Shown here: positions 1-5,791 of the stretch, piece by piece
Numbering within the stretch: the stretch's first letter is position 1
How the letters are laid out: the number at the start of each line of letters is the position of its first letter
Assembly: GCA_945872035.1 (NCBI GenBank)
Contig: CAMBYA010000127.1
Span: 1-6,945 of the forward strand
DNA from: Rhizobium sp. Q54
Lineage (GTDB): Bacteria; Pseudomonadota; Alphaproteobacteria; SMXS01
Direction of reading: 5' to 3'
Length of the DNA: 6,945 nucleotides
Translations under genes and position numbers: made by a program
The notes under the pieces: generated by a model
The model's input: the letters and a program-made list of their open reading frames with translations, nothing else
Databases searched by the model: none
What the model was told of the DNA's origin: nothing

Positions 1-198
1 CTGCGCAGGCAACCCGGCGTCGAGCAGGTGGCGCAGTTCGGCACGACGCTGCATGTGGTCGGCTCCGGCGCGGTGGCCCTTCGTGCCGCGGTGGATCGCT
101 ACGCCGGCCGTCCGGGTCTGGAGATCGCGCCCGGCGAGACCAGTCTCGAGGACGTGTTCATCCGGCTGATGAGCCAGCACGGCGAGGCCAAGCGATGA
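1..198 (+). CDS. ABC transporter ATP-binding protein, C-terminal fragment (5' end outside window)
   Basis: This frame is open from the first base of the window to a TGA at 196-198 and encodes about 65 residues. It ends in SLEDVFIRLM followed by a short polar tail. That motif is typical of the extreme C-terminus of ATPases that power ABC-2 type exporters (YbhF/CcmA-like). The Walker A, signature and Walker B motifs would lie upstream and are not visible. The assignment therefore rests on the C-terminal motif and on the ABC-2 permease gene directly downstream on the same strand. The protein would be a cytoplasmic ATPase docked on that permease. Its TGA overlaps the ATG of a six-codon mini-ORF (ATGA at 195-198) that leads into the permease start. 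It could be the end of a longer tandem ATPase, which the window cannot show. Confidence 0.8.
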   Translation: MRRQPGVEQVAQFGTTLHVVGSGAVALRAAVDRYAGRPGLEIAPGETSLEDVFIRLMSQHGEAKR

Positions 199-215
199 GC
201 GGATTCGTCAGATGA
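195..215 (+). other. six-codon mini-ORF bridging ATPase and permease genes
   Basis: The ATG at 195-197 overlaps the ATPase stop (196-198). The frame reads MSGFVR and stops with the TGA at 213-215, which overlaps the permease ATG at 212-214. Both junctions are ATGA overlaps of the kind used for termination-reinitiation. The encoded peptide is unlikely to matter in itself. The element may pass ribosomes from one gene to the next, but it could also be chance. Confidence 0.35.
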
Positions 216-1339
216 ATGCTGGCAGCCGCATCAAGGCCATCCTGATCAAGGAGTTTATCCAGCTTCGCCGCGACCGGCTGACCTTCGGCATGATGGTCGG
301 CATTCCGATCATGCAGCTCATCCTGTTCGGCTTCGCCATCAACACGGACCCCAAGCAGCTGCCGACGGCGATCATCGCGCCCAATCCCAGCGCCTATACC
401 CGCGACATCCTGGCGGGCATGCGCAATTCGGACTATTTCCGCTTCGAGAACGACACCGTCACCGAGGCCGAGGCCGCGGAAGGCCTCCAGCGCGGCGAAC
501 TGTCTTTCGTGGTCACGTTTCCCGCCGATTTCGGCCGCGACCTCGTGCGCGGCCAGCGACCGCAGCTGCTGATCGAGGCCGACGCCACCGATCCTTCCGC
601 CGCGAGCAACGCCGTCAATGCGTTCAGCCGGATCGTCGACGATGCCTTGCGCGACGACCTGGTCGGCCCGATGGCCCGGGAGAAACGCGGCCAGCCCGCC
701 GTCGACGTGGTCGTCCACCGGCTCTACAACCCGGAAGGCATCACCCGCTACAACATCGTGCCCGGTTTGCTGGGCGTGATCCTGACCATGACCATGACCT
801 TGATGACGGCGATCTCGCTGACCCGCGAGGCCGAGCGCGGCACCATGGAGAACCTGCTGGCCATGCCGGTGAAGCCGGTCGAGGTGATGATCGGCAAGAT
901 CGCGCCTTATATCGGAATCGGCTTCGTCCAGGTGTCGATCATCCTGCTGGCGGCGCATTTCGTCTTCGGCGTGCCGATGATGGGCTCGTTCGCGGCGCTG
1001 TTCATCGGCCTGACGGCGTTCATCGCCACCAACCTGGCGCTGGGCTACACCTTCTCGACCATCGCCCGCAGCCAGATGCAGGCGATGCAGATGACGTTCT
1101 TCTTCTTCCTGCCGTCGATCCTGCTGTCGGGCTTCATGTTCCCGTTTCTCGGCATGCCGAACTGGGCCCAGTGGATCGGCTCGGTGCTGCCGCTCACCCA
1201 TTTCCTGCGCATCGTCCGCGGCACCCTGCTGAAAGGCAGCGATATGTGGGACATCCTGCCCAATCTCTGGCCGATCCTGCTGATCTTCGCGGTGGTTTCC
1301 GCTATTGCCCTGCTGCGCTACCGCAAGACACTGGACTAG
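212..1339 (+). CDS. ABC-2 type transporter permease (YbhS/YbhR/YhhJ-like)
   Basis: This is a 375-residue inner-membrane permease and probably forms an exporter with the ATPase encoded just upstream. The layout is that of the ABC2_membrane_3 family. A cytoplasmic N-terminus reads KEFIQLRRDR (residues 13-22) and is followed by a first membrane helix at about 26-43. A large extracytoplasmic domain spans about 45-178. A five-helix block follows at about 181-203, 229-252, 258-283, 291-314 and 347-368. The segment TREAERGTMENLLAMPVKP (204-222) is the conserved coupling region between the second and third helices. LPLTHFLRIVRG (326-337) is the conserved C-terminal motif. Length is normal for the family. 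The ATG at 212 has no strong Shine-Dalgarno sequence and probably relies on coupling to upstream translation. The substrate cannot be told; homologues have been linked to drug or toxic-compound efflux. Confidence 0.93.
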   Translation: MNAGSRIKAILIKEFIQLRRDRLTFGMMVGIPIMQLILFGFAINTDPKQLPTAIIAPNPSAYTRDILAGMRNSDYFRFENDTVTEAEAAEGLQRGELSFVVTFPADFGRDLVRGQRPQLLIEADATDPSAASNAVNAFSRIVDDALRDDLVGPMAREKRGQPAVDVVVHRLYNPEGITRYNIVPGLLGVILTMTMTLMTAISLTREAERGTMENLLAMPVKPVEVMIGKIAPYIGIGFVQVSIILLAAHFVFGVPMMGSFAALFIGLTAFIATNLALGYTFSTIARSQMQAMQMTFFFFLPSILLSGFMFPFLGMPNWAQWIGSVLPLTHFLRIVRGTLLKGSDMWDILPNLWPILLIFAVVSAIALLRYRKTLD

Positions 1340-1365
1340 CAGCGCTTTCTCGACATCATGGGCGC

Positions 1366-2319
1366 ATGGACAATCTGGCGCATACTCTGGCCGGCGCCGC
1401 CCTGGGCGAAGCCGGGCTGAAGAAGAAAACCGGGCTGGCGATGGCGACGCTGATGATCGCCGCCAACCTGCCGGACCTTGACGTCATCGGCCTGTTCTTC
1501 GGCGAGAACCTGGCGTGGCGGCGCGGCTGGACCCATGGTCCTATCGCGCTTCTGCTGCTGCCGCCGCTGCTCGCGTGGCTCGTGGTGATGTTCGACCGCT
1601 GGCAGGCGCGGCGCGGCAAGCGGCCGGCGGACCGGCTGCCGGTGCGGCCGGGCTGGGTGCTGGCGCTGGCCTATATCGGCATCCTGTCGCACCCGCTGCT
1701 GGACTTTCTCAACACCTACGGCATCCGGTGCCTGATGCCGTTCTCCGACCGATGGTTCTACGGCGACGCGCTGTTCATCATCGACCTGCTGGTGTGGACG
1801 TCGCTCGGCCTGGGAATCTGGCTGTCGCGGCGCAGGGCGAAGCGGGGCAGGGCGGGAACGTGGAAGCCCGCCGCCGTGGCGCTAGGCTTCGTCGCGGCCT
1901 ATTCCAGCGCCATGGGCGCGGCCAGCGCCGCCGCCGAGCGCTATGTGGCGCGGGAAGTGGTCGCGCGCGGCATGGCGGAGCCCCGTAGCGTCCTCGCCAG
2001 TCCCGTGCCGCTCGACCCGTTCCGCCGCTCCATCGTGTTCAGCACCGGGCAGGCATATGGTTTCGGCGAACTCCGCTGGCGGCCGGAGCCGATGCTGAGC
2101 CTGGAGCCGGACCTGGTGCCGACCAACATGGATGATCCCGCCATCGCCCGGGCACAGGCGCAGGACAAGAAGGTGGCCGACTTCCTCTACTGGTCGCGGC
2201 TGCCCTTCGCCGAGATCGAGCGGCGGCCCGGTGCCGCCGATGTTGCCATCGGCGACGCCCGCTACCAGCGCCAGCCCGCCGACGGCCGCTTCACCGTGCG
2301 GGCGACGGTTCCCGAGTGA
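1366..2319 (+). CDS. membrane-bound metal-dependent hydrolase, YdjM/DUF457 family
   Basis: This 317-residue protein matches the PF04307 family (LexA-regulated YdjM-like, putative metal-dependent hydrolases of the inner membrane). Recognisable family motifs occur in order. MDNLAHTL (1-8) contains His6, NLPDLD (34-39) has two acidic residues, RGWTHG (53-58) has His57, and SHPLLDFLNTYG (108-119) has His109 and Asp113. PFSDRWFYGD (125-134) follows. These His/Asp residues are the likely metal ligands. Hydrophobic helices lie near 24-46, 58-76, 97-113, 135-153 and 169-188. A soluble C-terminal part of about 125 residues follows, outside the membrane core. I chose the ATG at 1366 because the family starts with M-x-x-x-x-H. 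The same frame is open upstream to 1171, but that part overlaps the permease. It sits 26 bp after the permease and may share its transcript. No clear Shine-Dalgarno sequence is seen. The substrate is unknown. Confidence 0.88.
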   Translation: MDNLAHTLAGAALGEAGLKKKTGLAMATLMIAANLPDLDVIGLFFGENLAWRRGWTHGPIALLLLPPLLAWLVVMFDRWQARRGKRPADRLPVRPGWVLALAYIGILSHPLLDFLNTYGIRCLMPFSDRWFYGDALFIIDLLVWTSLGLGIWLSRRRAKRGRAGTWKPAAVALGFVAAYSSAMGAASAAAERYVAREVVARGMAEPRSVLASPVPLDPFRRSIVFSTGQAYGFGELRWRPEPMLSLEPDLVPTNMDDPAIARAQAQDKKVADFLYWSRLPFAEIERRPGAADVAIGDARYQRQPADGRFTVRATVPE

Positions 2320-2647
2320 GCCGCAACGCGGCAAGCAGCGCGCCTAGCCCGACGGCGAGCATCGCCGCCAGCACCGCGGCATAGAAGCCCGCGCTTTCCT
2401 TCGGCGGCCCGTACAGCAGGTGATCGAGGGTCGGTACCAGCAACGACAGGGTGAAGCCGCAGAATGCGCCCCAGGCCGTGGTAAGGCCAATCCGGCGGCC
2501 CGCCCATGCCGCCCACAGCATGCCCGACGCCACCAGCAACTCGTCAAAGGCCAATGGCATGAGGCGCTGCTGACCCCACCAGCGCGCCAGTTCGCCGCCG
2601 GCGAGCAGGATGGCGAAGGCGGCGGTGAAGATGCGAAGGAACGTCAT
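2291..2647 (-). CDS. small four-helix membrane protein of unknown function
   Basis: This gene encodes 118 residues, and I do not recognise the family. Four hydrophobic segments span nearly the whole length: about 2-20, 30-48, 57-77 and 84-107. A short basic, proline-containing tail follows. A charged, Trp-rich turn (ELARWWGQQR) joins the first two helices. PTLDHLLYGPPKESAG joins the third and fourth. The AAGGGAG at 2654-2660 lies 6 nt before the ATG at 2647, so I prefer that start. The ATG at 2653 directly abuts the Shine-Dalgarno sequence, and the in-frame ATG at 2683 has no ribosome-binding site. Its 3' end overlaps the hydrolase gene by 29 bp on the opposite strand. It is divergent from the glutathione S-transferase gene. 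Codon use and GC content match the neighbours. The reading frame is credible because of its regular helix pattern and ribosome-binding site, but its function is open. Confidence 0.75.
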   Translation of the reverse strand: MTFLRIFTAAFAILLAGGELARWWGQQRLMPLAFDELLVASGMLWAAWAGRRIGLTTAWGAFCGFTLSLLVPTLDHLLYGPPKESAGFYAAVLAAMLAVGLGALLAALRLTREPSPAR

Positions 2648-2653
2648 GCTCAT

Positions 2654-2660
2654 CTCCCTT
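2654..2660 (-). promoter_or_regulatory. ribosome binding site deciding the start of the small membrane protein
   Basis: Read on the - strand, AAGGGAG is followed by six bases and then the ATG at 2647. The competing ATG at 2653 has no spacer at all. This supports the shorter 118-residue form. Confidence 0.6.
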
Positions 2661-2661
2661 G

Positions 2662-2690
2662 TTGAGTCCGCAACACGGCACAAGGATAGT
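2662..2690 (+). promoter_or_regulatory. candidate sigma-70 promoter for the glutathione S-transferase gene
   Basis: TTGAGT at 2662-2667 matches the -35 consensus at 4 of 6 positions. GATAGT at 2685-2690 matches the -10 consensus at 4 of 6. The spacer is the ideal 17 bp. Transcription would start near 2697 and leave a leader of about 20 nt before the ATG at 2718. The element lies in the only gap between two divergent genes, where a promoter is expected. No equally good promoter was seen for the opposite gene. Confidence 0.4.
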
Positions 2691-2707
2691 GTTTAGGGCG
2701 ATGGACC

Positions 2708-2712
2708 GGAGG
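2708..2712 (+). promoter_or_regulatory. ribosome binding site of the glutathione S-transferase gene
   Basis: GGAGG lies five bases before the ATG at 2718 and fixes that start. It sits inside a six-codon mini-ORF (ATG at 2701) whose TGA overlaps the gene's ATG. Confidence 0.75.
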
Positions 2713-2717
2713 ATGCC

Positions 2718-3341
2718 ATGAAACTCTACGAATTCGGACCCACGCGCTCGATTCGGGTGCGCTGGACGCTGCAGGAGCTGGACATTCCGTTCGAGGCGAT
2801 CACGGTCAACATGATGAAGGGCGAGCACCTACAGCCAGCCTTTCTCAAGGTCAATCCGGCGGGCAAGCTCCCGGCGCTGGTCGACGGCGACGTGGTGTTG
2901 ACCGAGTCCATGGCCATCGTCATCTACCTGGCGGAAAAGTACGCCGACAAGGGCTTCATTCCCGCAGATGTGACGCAGCGGGCCGAGTTTTTCAAATGGA
3001 TCATGTTCACGGCCACCGAGCTGGAGCAGCCCTTGTGGCGAATCGCCCGCAACACCAATCTCTATCCGGCGGAAAAGCGCCAGCCCACCGATGTCGAGAT
3101 GGCAGCCGAGGACTTCCGGCCCATGGCGGAGGTTCTGGACGAGCATCTCGTCGGCCGCGAGTTCGTGGCCGGGGACCGTGCAACGGTGGCGGACTTCGCC
3201 TTGGCCTATACCCTCGACTGGGCGAACGAGGCGCTGCTGCTCGGCGACTTCCCGAGACTGCAGACCTACATGACGCGGATGTACGCACGCCCGGCTGCGC
3301 CGATGCGCATCGCCACGGCATTCGCCGCCGCGATGCGGTAG
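2718..3341 (+). CDS. glutathione S-transferase family protein
   Basis: This 207-residue cytosolic protein has the normal two-domain glutathione S-transferase layout and length. The N-terminal thioredoxin-like domain (about 1-77) begins MKLYEFGPTRSIRVRWTL. Thr9 or Ser11 is in the position of the usual catalytic Ser/Cys of the beta/theta-like classes. NPAGKLPAL (46-54) carries the conserved cis-proline (Pro52). LTESMAIVIYL (61-71) carries the Glu63-Ser64 pair that binds the gamma-glutamyl group of glutathione. The helical C-terminal domain (about 85-207) contains the N-capping motif ATVADF (155-160) with Asp159. Such enzymes conjugate glutathione to electrophiles or act as peroxidases or isomerases; the substrate cannot be inferred here. 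The gene has a good ribosome-binding site. It stands alone on its strand, convergent with the ATP synthase operon. Confidence 0.95.
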   Translation: MKLYEFGPTRSIRVRWTLQELDIPFEAITVNMMKGEHLQPAFLKVNPAGKLPALVDGDVVLTESMAIVIYLAEKYADKGFIPADVTQRAEFFKWIMFTATELEQPLWRIARNTNLYPAEKRQPTDVEMAAEDFRPMAEVLDEHLVGREFVAGDRATVADFALAYTLDWANEALLLGDFPRLQTYMTRMYARPAAPMRIATAFAAAMR

Positions 3342-3557
3342 GGGTTCACGTATCAACCCTCGGTGCTTCTGCGAGCGACGCGAAGCAGCCCAGCCGTGCC
3401 GCTGATGGCAGCAAGACGGAGATGCTGGACTGCCGCGCTACGCTCGCACAATCACGGAAGATGAGGGGACATCGCCAACTGCCACGTCACGTCGATGGAC
3501 AGCATTCGGGCCAGGTCCGGGCGGCCACCAGAGGCAGTAAAGGGCGCAGCCCATAAG
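3342..3557. other. intergenic stretch without a supported gene
   Basis: This stretch of about 215 bp lies between the glutathione S-transferase stop and the terminator. One frame on the + strand stays open through it to 3556. It has no ribosome-binding site, and its translation is low-complexity and an artefact of high GC content. The only structure I noticed is a hairpin at 3364-3387 near the transferase stop. Confidence 0.6.
3364..3387 (+). terminator. possible hairpin downstream of the transferase gene, no U-tract
   Basis: TGCTTC (3364-3369) pairs with GAAGCA (3382-3387). GCG (3371-3373) pairs with CGC (3379-3381). T3370 is bulged and the loop is AGCGA. It begins 22 bp after the transferase stop. 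No run of T follows, so it is not a classical intrinsic terminator. It might protect the 3' end or be incidental. Confidence 0.25.
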
Positions 3558-3587
3558 AAAAAACCCCGCTCTTTCGAACGGGGTTTT
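3558..3587 (-). terminator. intrinsic terminator of the ATP synthase operon, probably bidirectional
   Basis: AAAACCCCG (3560-3568) and CGGGGTTTT (3579-3587) form a perfect 9-bp stem around a 10-nt loop. On the - strand the G-rich arm runs straight into six T (opposite A3558-3563), then CTTAT. This is a textbook intrinsic terminator, placed 25 bp after the atpF stop. On the + strand four T follow the stem, so it can also stop transcripts coming from the glutathione S-transferase gene. Confidence 0.92.
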
Positions 3588-3611
3588 CGTATACCGATAT
3601 GCTGGAGCCGC

Positions 3612-4160
3612 TCAGTGCAGGTGCTTGGGCAGCTCGCGGATGGCGTCTTCGACCAGGGTGTTGGCCTTGCCGGCGTCGATGCTGGCGGCGATCACCTTGC
3701 GTGCGGCCTCCGTGGCCACTTCGACGGCGACCGTGCGGACTTCCTTAACCGCCGCGGCCTCGGCCTGGGCGATCTTCTCCACGGCCAGCTGCTCGCGGCG
3801 GGCGATGCTGGCTTCCAGCGCCTTCTGGGCGTCGGCGGCGACCCGCTTGGCCTCGGCCTCGGCGTGGGCGACGATCCCTTGCGCCTCGGCCTGCGCCTCG
3901 CGCTCCTTGCGCTGGTACTGGGCCAGCAGGGCTTCGGCCTCCTCGCGCAACCGCTGGGCCTCGTCGATCTGCGCCGCGATGGCGTCGGACCGCTTGTCGA
4001 GTGCGGTGGCGATCAGCTTCGGGACCTTCACGTAAAGCAGCAGCGCGAGGAAGAGCAGGAACGCGATGGCGACCCAGAACGTCGGCGACTGGTAGAAGGG
4101 CTCGGCGTGTAAGGCGGCCTCGTGGCCGACCTCGCTCATGGTGCCGTCTCCGTGCTCCAT
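3612..4160 (-). CDS. atpF: F0F1 ATP synthase subunit b
   Basis: This 182-residue stator subunit is one half of the peripheral stalk that holds F1 against the rotating c-ring. A short polar N-terminus is followed by PTFWVAIAFLLFLALLLYVKV (26-46), the single membrane anchor with the typical P-x-F-W-V-A entry. A long charged coiled coil follows to about residue 160. It is rich in Ala, Glu, Lys and Arg, with LDKRSDAIAAQIDEAQRLREEA at 54-75 as the conserved tether. The first ATG (4160) lies one base after the atpF' stop and has GGGGAG nine bases upstream. An in-frame ATG at 4139 with GGAG eight bases upstream would give 175 residues and is a real alternative. It is the last gene of the operon. Its difference from the atpF' product implies a b/b' heterodimer. 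Confidence 0.95.
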   Translation of the reverse strand: MEHGDGTMSEVGHEAALHAEPFYQSPTFWVAIAFLLFLALLLYVKVPKLIATALDKRSDAIAAQIDEAQRLREEAEALLAQYQRKEREAQAEAQGIVAHAEAEAKRVAADAQKALEASIARREQLAVEKIAQAEAAAVKEVRTVAVEVATEAARKVIAASIDAGKANTLVEDAIRELPKHLH

Positions 4161-4161
4161 G

Positions 4162-4755
4162 TTACTTCACTCCCCGGCGCGATAGTTCCTCGCCCACCGC
4201 CTGGTCGATGCTGGCGCCGTCCGGCTGGGCGCCCAGCAGGCGGGCGACGACGGCGACCGCCGTGTCGGTGGCGATCTCCCGCACCTGGCTCAGGGCCTGG
4301 TCGCGGGTAGCGCGGATGCTGGCTTCGGCCTCGGCTGCCTGCGCCGACAGCCGGGCTTCGGCTTCCGCCTGGCGAGCGTCGGCGTCGGCCTGGATGGTGG
4401 CGCGGGTCTGGGCGGCAATCTCCGTCGCCTTGGCACGGGCTTCCGCCAGCGCCTGCTCGTAACCCTTGAGCGCCGCGTCGGCCTCACGATTCAGCTGATC
4501 GGCCCGGCTCAGGTCGCCGGCGATCTTCTCCTCGCGGGTGCGGAGGATGTCGCTTACCTGCGGCAGCGCAAGCTTGGACATGAGCAGGTAAAGCAGCAGG
4601 AAGGTGACCGCCAGCCAGAACAGCTGCGGCGGAAACCGCGTCAGGTCGAGTTGGGGCAGGCCGCCCTCCGCCGCGTGCGCGGCCTGTCCGGCCGCGACGG
4701 CGAAGAATCCGGTCAGTACCAGAGCCGCTGTTGAGAACTGGCGCATGCGGGGCAT
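4162..4755 (-). CDS. atpF': F0F1 ATP synthase subunit b' (second b-type stator subunit)
   Basis: This 197-residue protein is the second peripheral-stalk subunit, found in alphaproteobacteria, cyanobacteria and chloroplasts. LPQLDLTRFPPQLFWLAVTFLLLYLLMSKLALPQV (33-67) is the characteristic b' membrane anchor and entry motif. A highly charged coiled coil follows at about 70-165. Ahead of the anchor there is a second hydrophobic stretch (8-28) ending in AHAAEGG. It resembles a cleavable signal peptide; similar extensions are known in some alphaproteobacterial b' proteins. The ATG at 4755 sits in the loop of a perfect hairpin and has only a weak GGA six bases upstream. The in-frame ATG at 4746 (residue 4) is an alternative start. 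It lies 16 bp after atpE and one base before atpF, so translation with atpF is probably coupled. The symbol atpX or atpG is also used for this gene. Confidence 0.93.
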   Translation of the reverse strand: MPRMRQFSTAALVLTGFFAVAAGQAAHAAEGGLPQLDLTRFPPQLFWLAVTFLLLYLLMSKLALPQVSDILRTREEKIAGDLSRADQLNREADAALKGYEQALAEARAKATEIAAQTRATIQADADARQAEAEARLSAQAAEAEASIRATRDQALSQVREIATDTAVAVVARLLGAQPDGASIDQAVGEELSRRGVK

Positions 4756-4760
4756 CCCCG
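4748..4760 (-). promoter_or_regulatory. hairpin enclosing the atpF' start codon
   Basis: On the - strand the sequence is CGGGG-ATG-CCCCG, a perfect 5-bp G/C stem with the ATG of atpF' (4753-4755) as the loop. It lies directly after atpE and could lower initiation at this ATG or favour the second ATG at 4746. The pairing is plain in the sequence; the role is inferred. Confidence 0.45.
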
Positions 4761-4771
4761 ATCCGGTTCGG

Positions 4772-4996
4772 TTAGCCGAACAGGATCATCATGGAGACGA
4801 GCAGACCGAACAGGCCGGTCGCTTCGCAGAGCGCGAAGCCCAGGAACATGTTGGTGGTCTGGGTCGAGGCGGCGGCCGGGTTGCGCAGCGCACCCTGCAG
4901 ATAGCTGCCGAACACGATACCCACGCCGATACCGGCGCCAATGAGGGCGGTGGCGGCGATACCGGCACCAATGAGCTTTGCGGCTTCAGCTTCCAT
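4772..4996 (-). CDS. atpE: F0F1 ATP synthase subunit c
   Basis: This 74-residue protein is the c-ring monomer that carries protons during rotation. It is a hairpin of two membrane helices. The first (about 7-32) has the glycine-repeat motif GAGIGVGIVFG (20-30) that packs the ring. The polar loop ALRNP (36-40) contains the conserved Arg-Asn-Pro contacting F1. The second helix (about 47-73) holds Glu58 in FALCEATGLFG, the essential proton-binding carboxylate. The surroundings of Glu58 have no polar Na+-ligand signature that I can see, so proton coupling is expected. AAGGA at 5005-5009 lies eight bases before the ATG. The preceding leader is A/C-rich and likely unstructured, which fits the high output this multicopy subunit needs. 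Confidence 0.98.
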   Translation of the reverse strand: MEAEAAKLIGAGIAATALIGAGIGVGIVFGSYLQGALRNPAAASTQTTNMFLGFALCEATGLFGLLVSMMILFG

Positions 4997-5032
4997 GGAT
5001 CAATTCCTTAGCTGTGTGTTGTTGTTTTCTTG
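4997..5032 (-). promoter_or_regulatory. A/C-rich translation leader of atpE
   Basis: The 36-bp gap between atpB and atpE contrasts with the GC-rich surroundings. On the - strand, bases 5032-5011 contain only A, C and two G, with no T and repeated ACA/AAC units. AAGGA (5009-5005) follows. Such unpaired purine/C tracts upstream of the Shine-Dalgarno sequence resemble the translational enhancer described before E. coli atpE. The functional parallel is inferred. Confidence 0.5.
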
Positions 5033-5776
5033 TCAGTGCAGATGGATTGCATCGTTGAGGTAGATGCAGGTCAGGATCGAGAAGATGTAGGCCTGCAGGA
5101 CGGCGACCAGCACTTCGAGGCCGGTCAGCGCGACCATGAATGCCAGCGGGAAGATGCCCAGCGGAACCAGGATGGCGCCCAGCGAGATCACGAAGCCGGC
5201 GAACACCTTCAGCATCACGTGGCCGGCCATCATGTTGGCGAACAGTCGGACCGAAAGGCTGATCGGGCGCATCAGATACGAGATGATCTCGATCGGCACC
5301 AGCAGGAACAGCACGGGAAGCGGCACGCCCGACGGCGCGAACAGCTTCAGGTAGCCCAGGCCATGCTTGGCGAAGCCGATGATGGTGACACCGAAGAACA
5401 CCACCGCGGCCAAAGCGAAGGTGACGGCGATGTGGCTCGTCACCGTGAAGGTGTAGGGAACCATGCCGGACAGGTTGGCGATCAGCACAAACATGAACAG
5501 GCTGAAGATGAACGGGAAATACTTCTTCCCGCCCGACCCGACGGTGTCGCGGATCATGCCGGCGATGGCCTCGTAGCTCATCTCGACCATGGACTGCCAG
5601 CGGCCGGGAACCAGGGCCTTCTTTCTGGCGCCCGCGAGCATGAACACCGTGATCACCGCGACGGTGGTGACCATGAATACCGAGGAATTGGTGAAGGAAA
5701 TGTCATAGCCGCCCGCTTCGATGGGCAGCAGCGTCTTGATCTGGAACTGTTCGAGCGGATTATGACCAGCAGCCAC
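5033..5776 (-). CDS. atpB: F0F1 ATP synthase subunit a
   Basis: This 247-residue integral membrane protein forms the two proton half-channels next to the c-ring. PLEQFQIKTLLPI (7-19) is the typical N-terminus. Helices follow at about 31-49, 86-106, 115-135, 152-169, 188-208 and 211-240. SLSVRLFANMMAGH (173-186) contains Arg177, equivalent to the essential Arg210 of E. coli. Gln228 in AVLQAYIF matches E. coli Gln252. His186 and Glu221 occupy the positions of E. coli Glu219 and His245, the exchanged pair also seen in mitochondria. The start is a GTG at 5776, with AGGGAA (5783-5788) six bases upstream. A nearby ATG at 5783-5781 is out of frame. It lies 15 bp after atpI and 36 bp before atpE. Confidence 0.97.
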   Translation of the reverse strand: MAAGHNPLEQFQIKTLLPIEAGGYDISFTNSSVFMVTTVAVITVFMLAGARKKALVPGRWQSMVEMSYEAIAGMIRDTVGSGGKKYFPFIFSLFMFVLIANLSGMVPYTFTVTSHIAVTFALAAVVFFGVTIIGFAKHGLGYLKLFAPSGVPLPVLFLLVPIEIISYLMRPISLSVRLFANMMAGHVMLKVFAGFVISLGAILVPLGIFPLAFMVALTGLEVLVAVLQAYIFSILTCIYLNDAIHLH

Positions 5777-5782
5777 GGGGCA

Positions 5783-5788
5783 TTCCCT
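5783..5788 (-). promoter_or_regulatory. ribosome binding site of atpB (GTG start)
   Basis: AGGGAA on the - strand is followed by six bases and then GTG at 5776. This supports the non-ATG start and gives the expected N-terminus of subunit a. Confidence 0.65.
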
Positions 5789-5791
5789 GTA

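Noticed and set aside
158..1201. Long open frame (347 codons) on the - strand opposite the permease gene
   Set aside because: It is the antisense of a well-supported permease. Its translation is rich in His, Asp, Arg and Gln with no domain, as expected for a shadow frame in GC-rich DNA.
1171..1365. Upstream extension of the hydrolase frame to an earlier ATG
   Set aside because: It overlaps the permease C-terminus by about 170 bp, its residues look like frame-shadow sequence, and the family N-terminus begins at the ATG at 1366.
2996..3556. Open frame on the + strand running from inside the transferase gene into the intergenic gap
   Set aside because: There is no ribosome-binding site, most of it is out of frame with the transferase, and it shows no recognisable motif.
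3495..4112. Open frame on the + strand across the terminator and atpF
   Set aside because: It crosses a strong terminator and is antisense to atpF. The Gly/Leu/Asp-rich repetition reflects the coiled-coil codons on the other strand.
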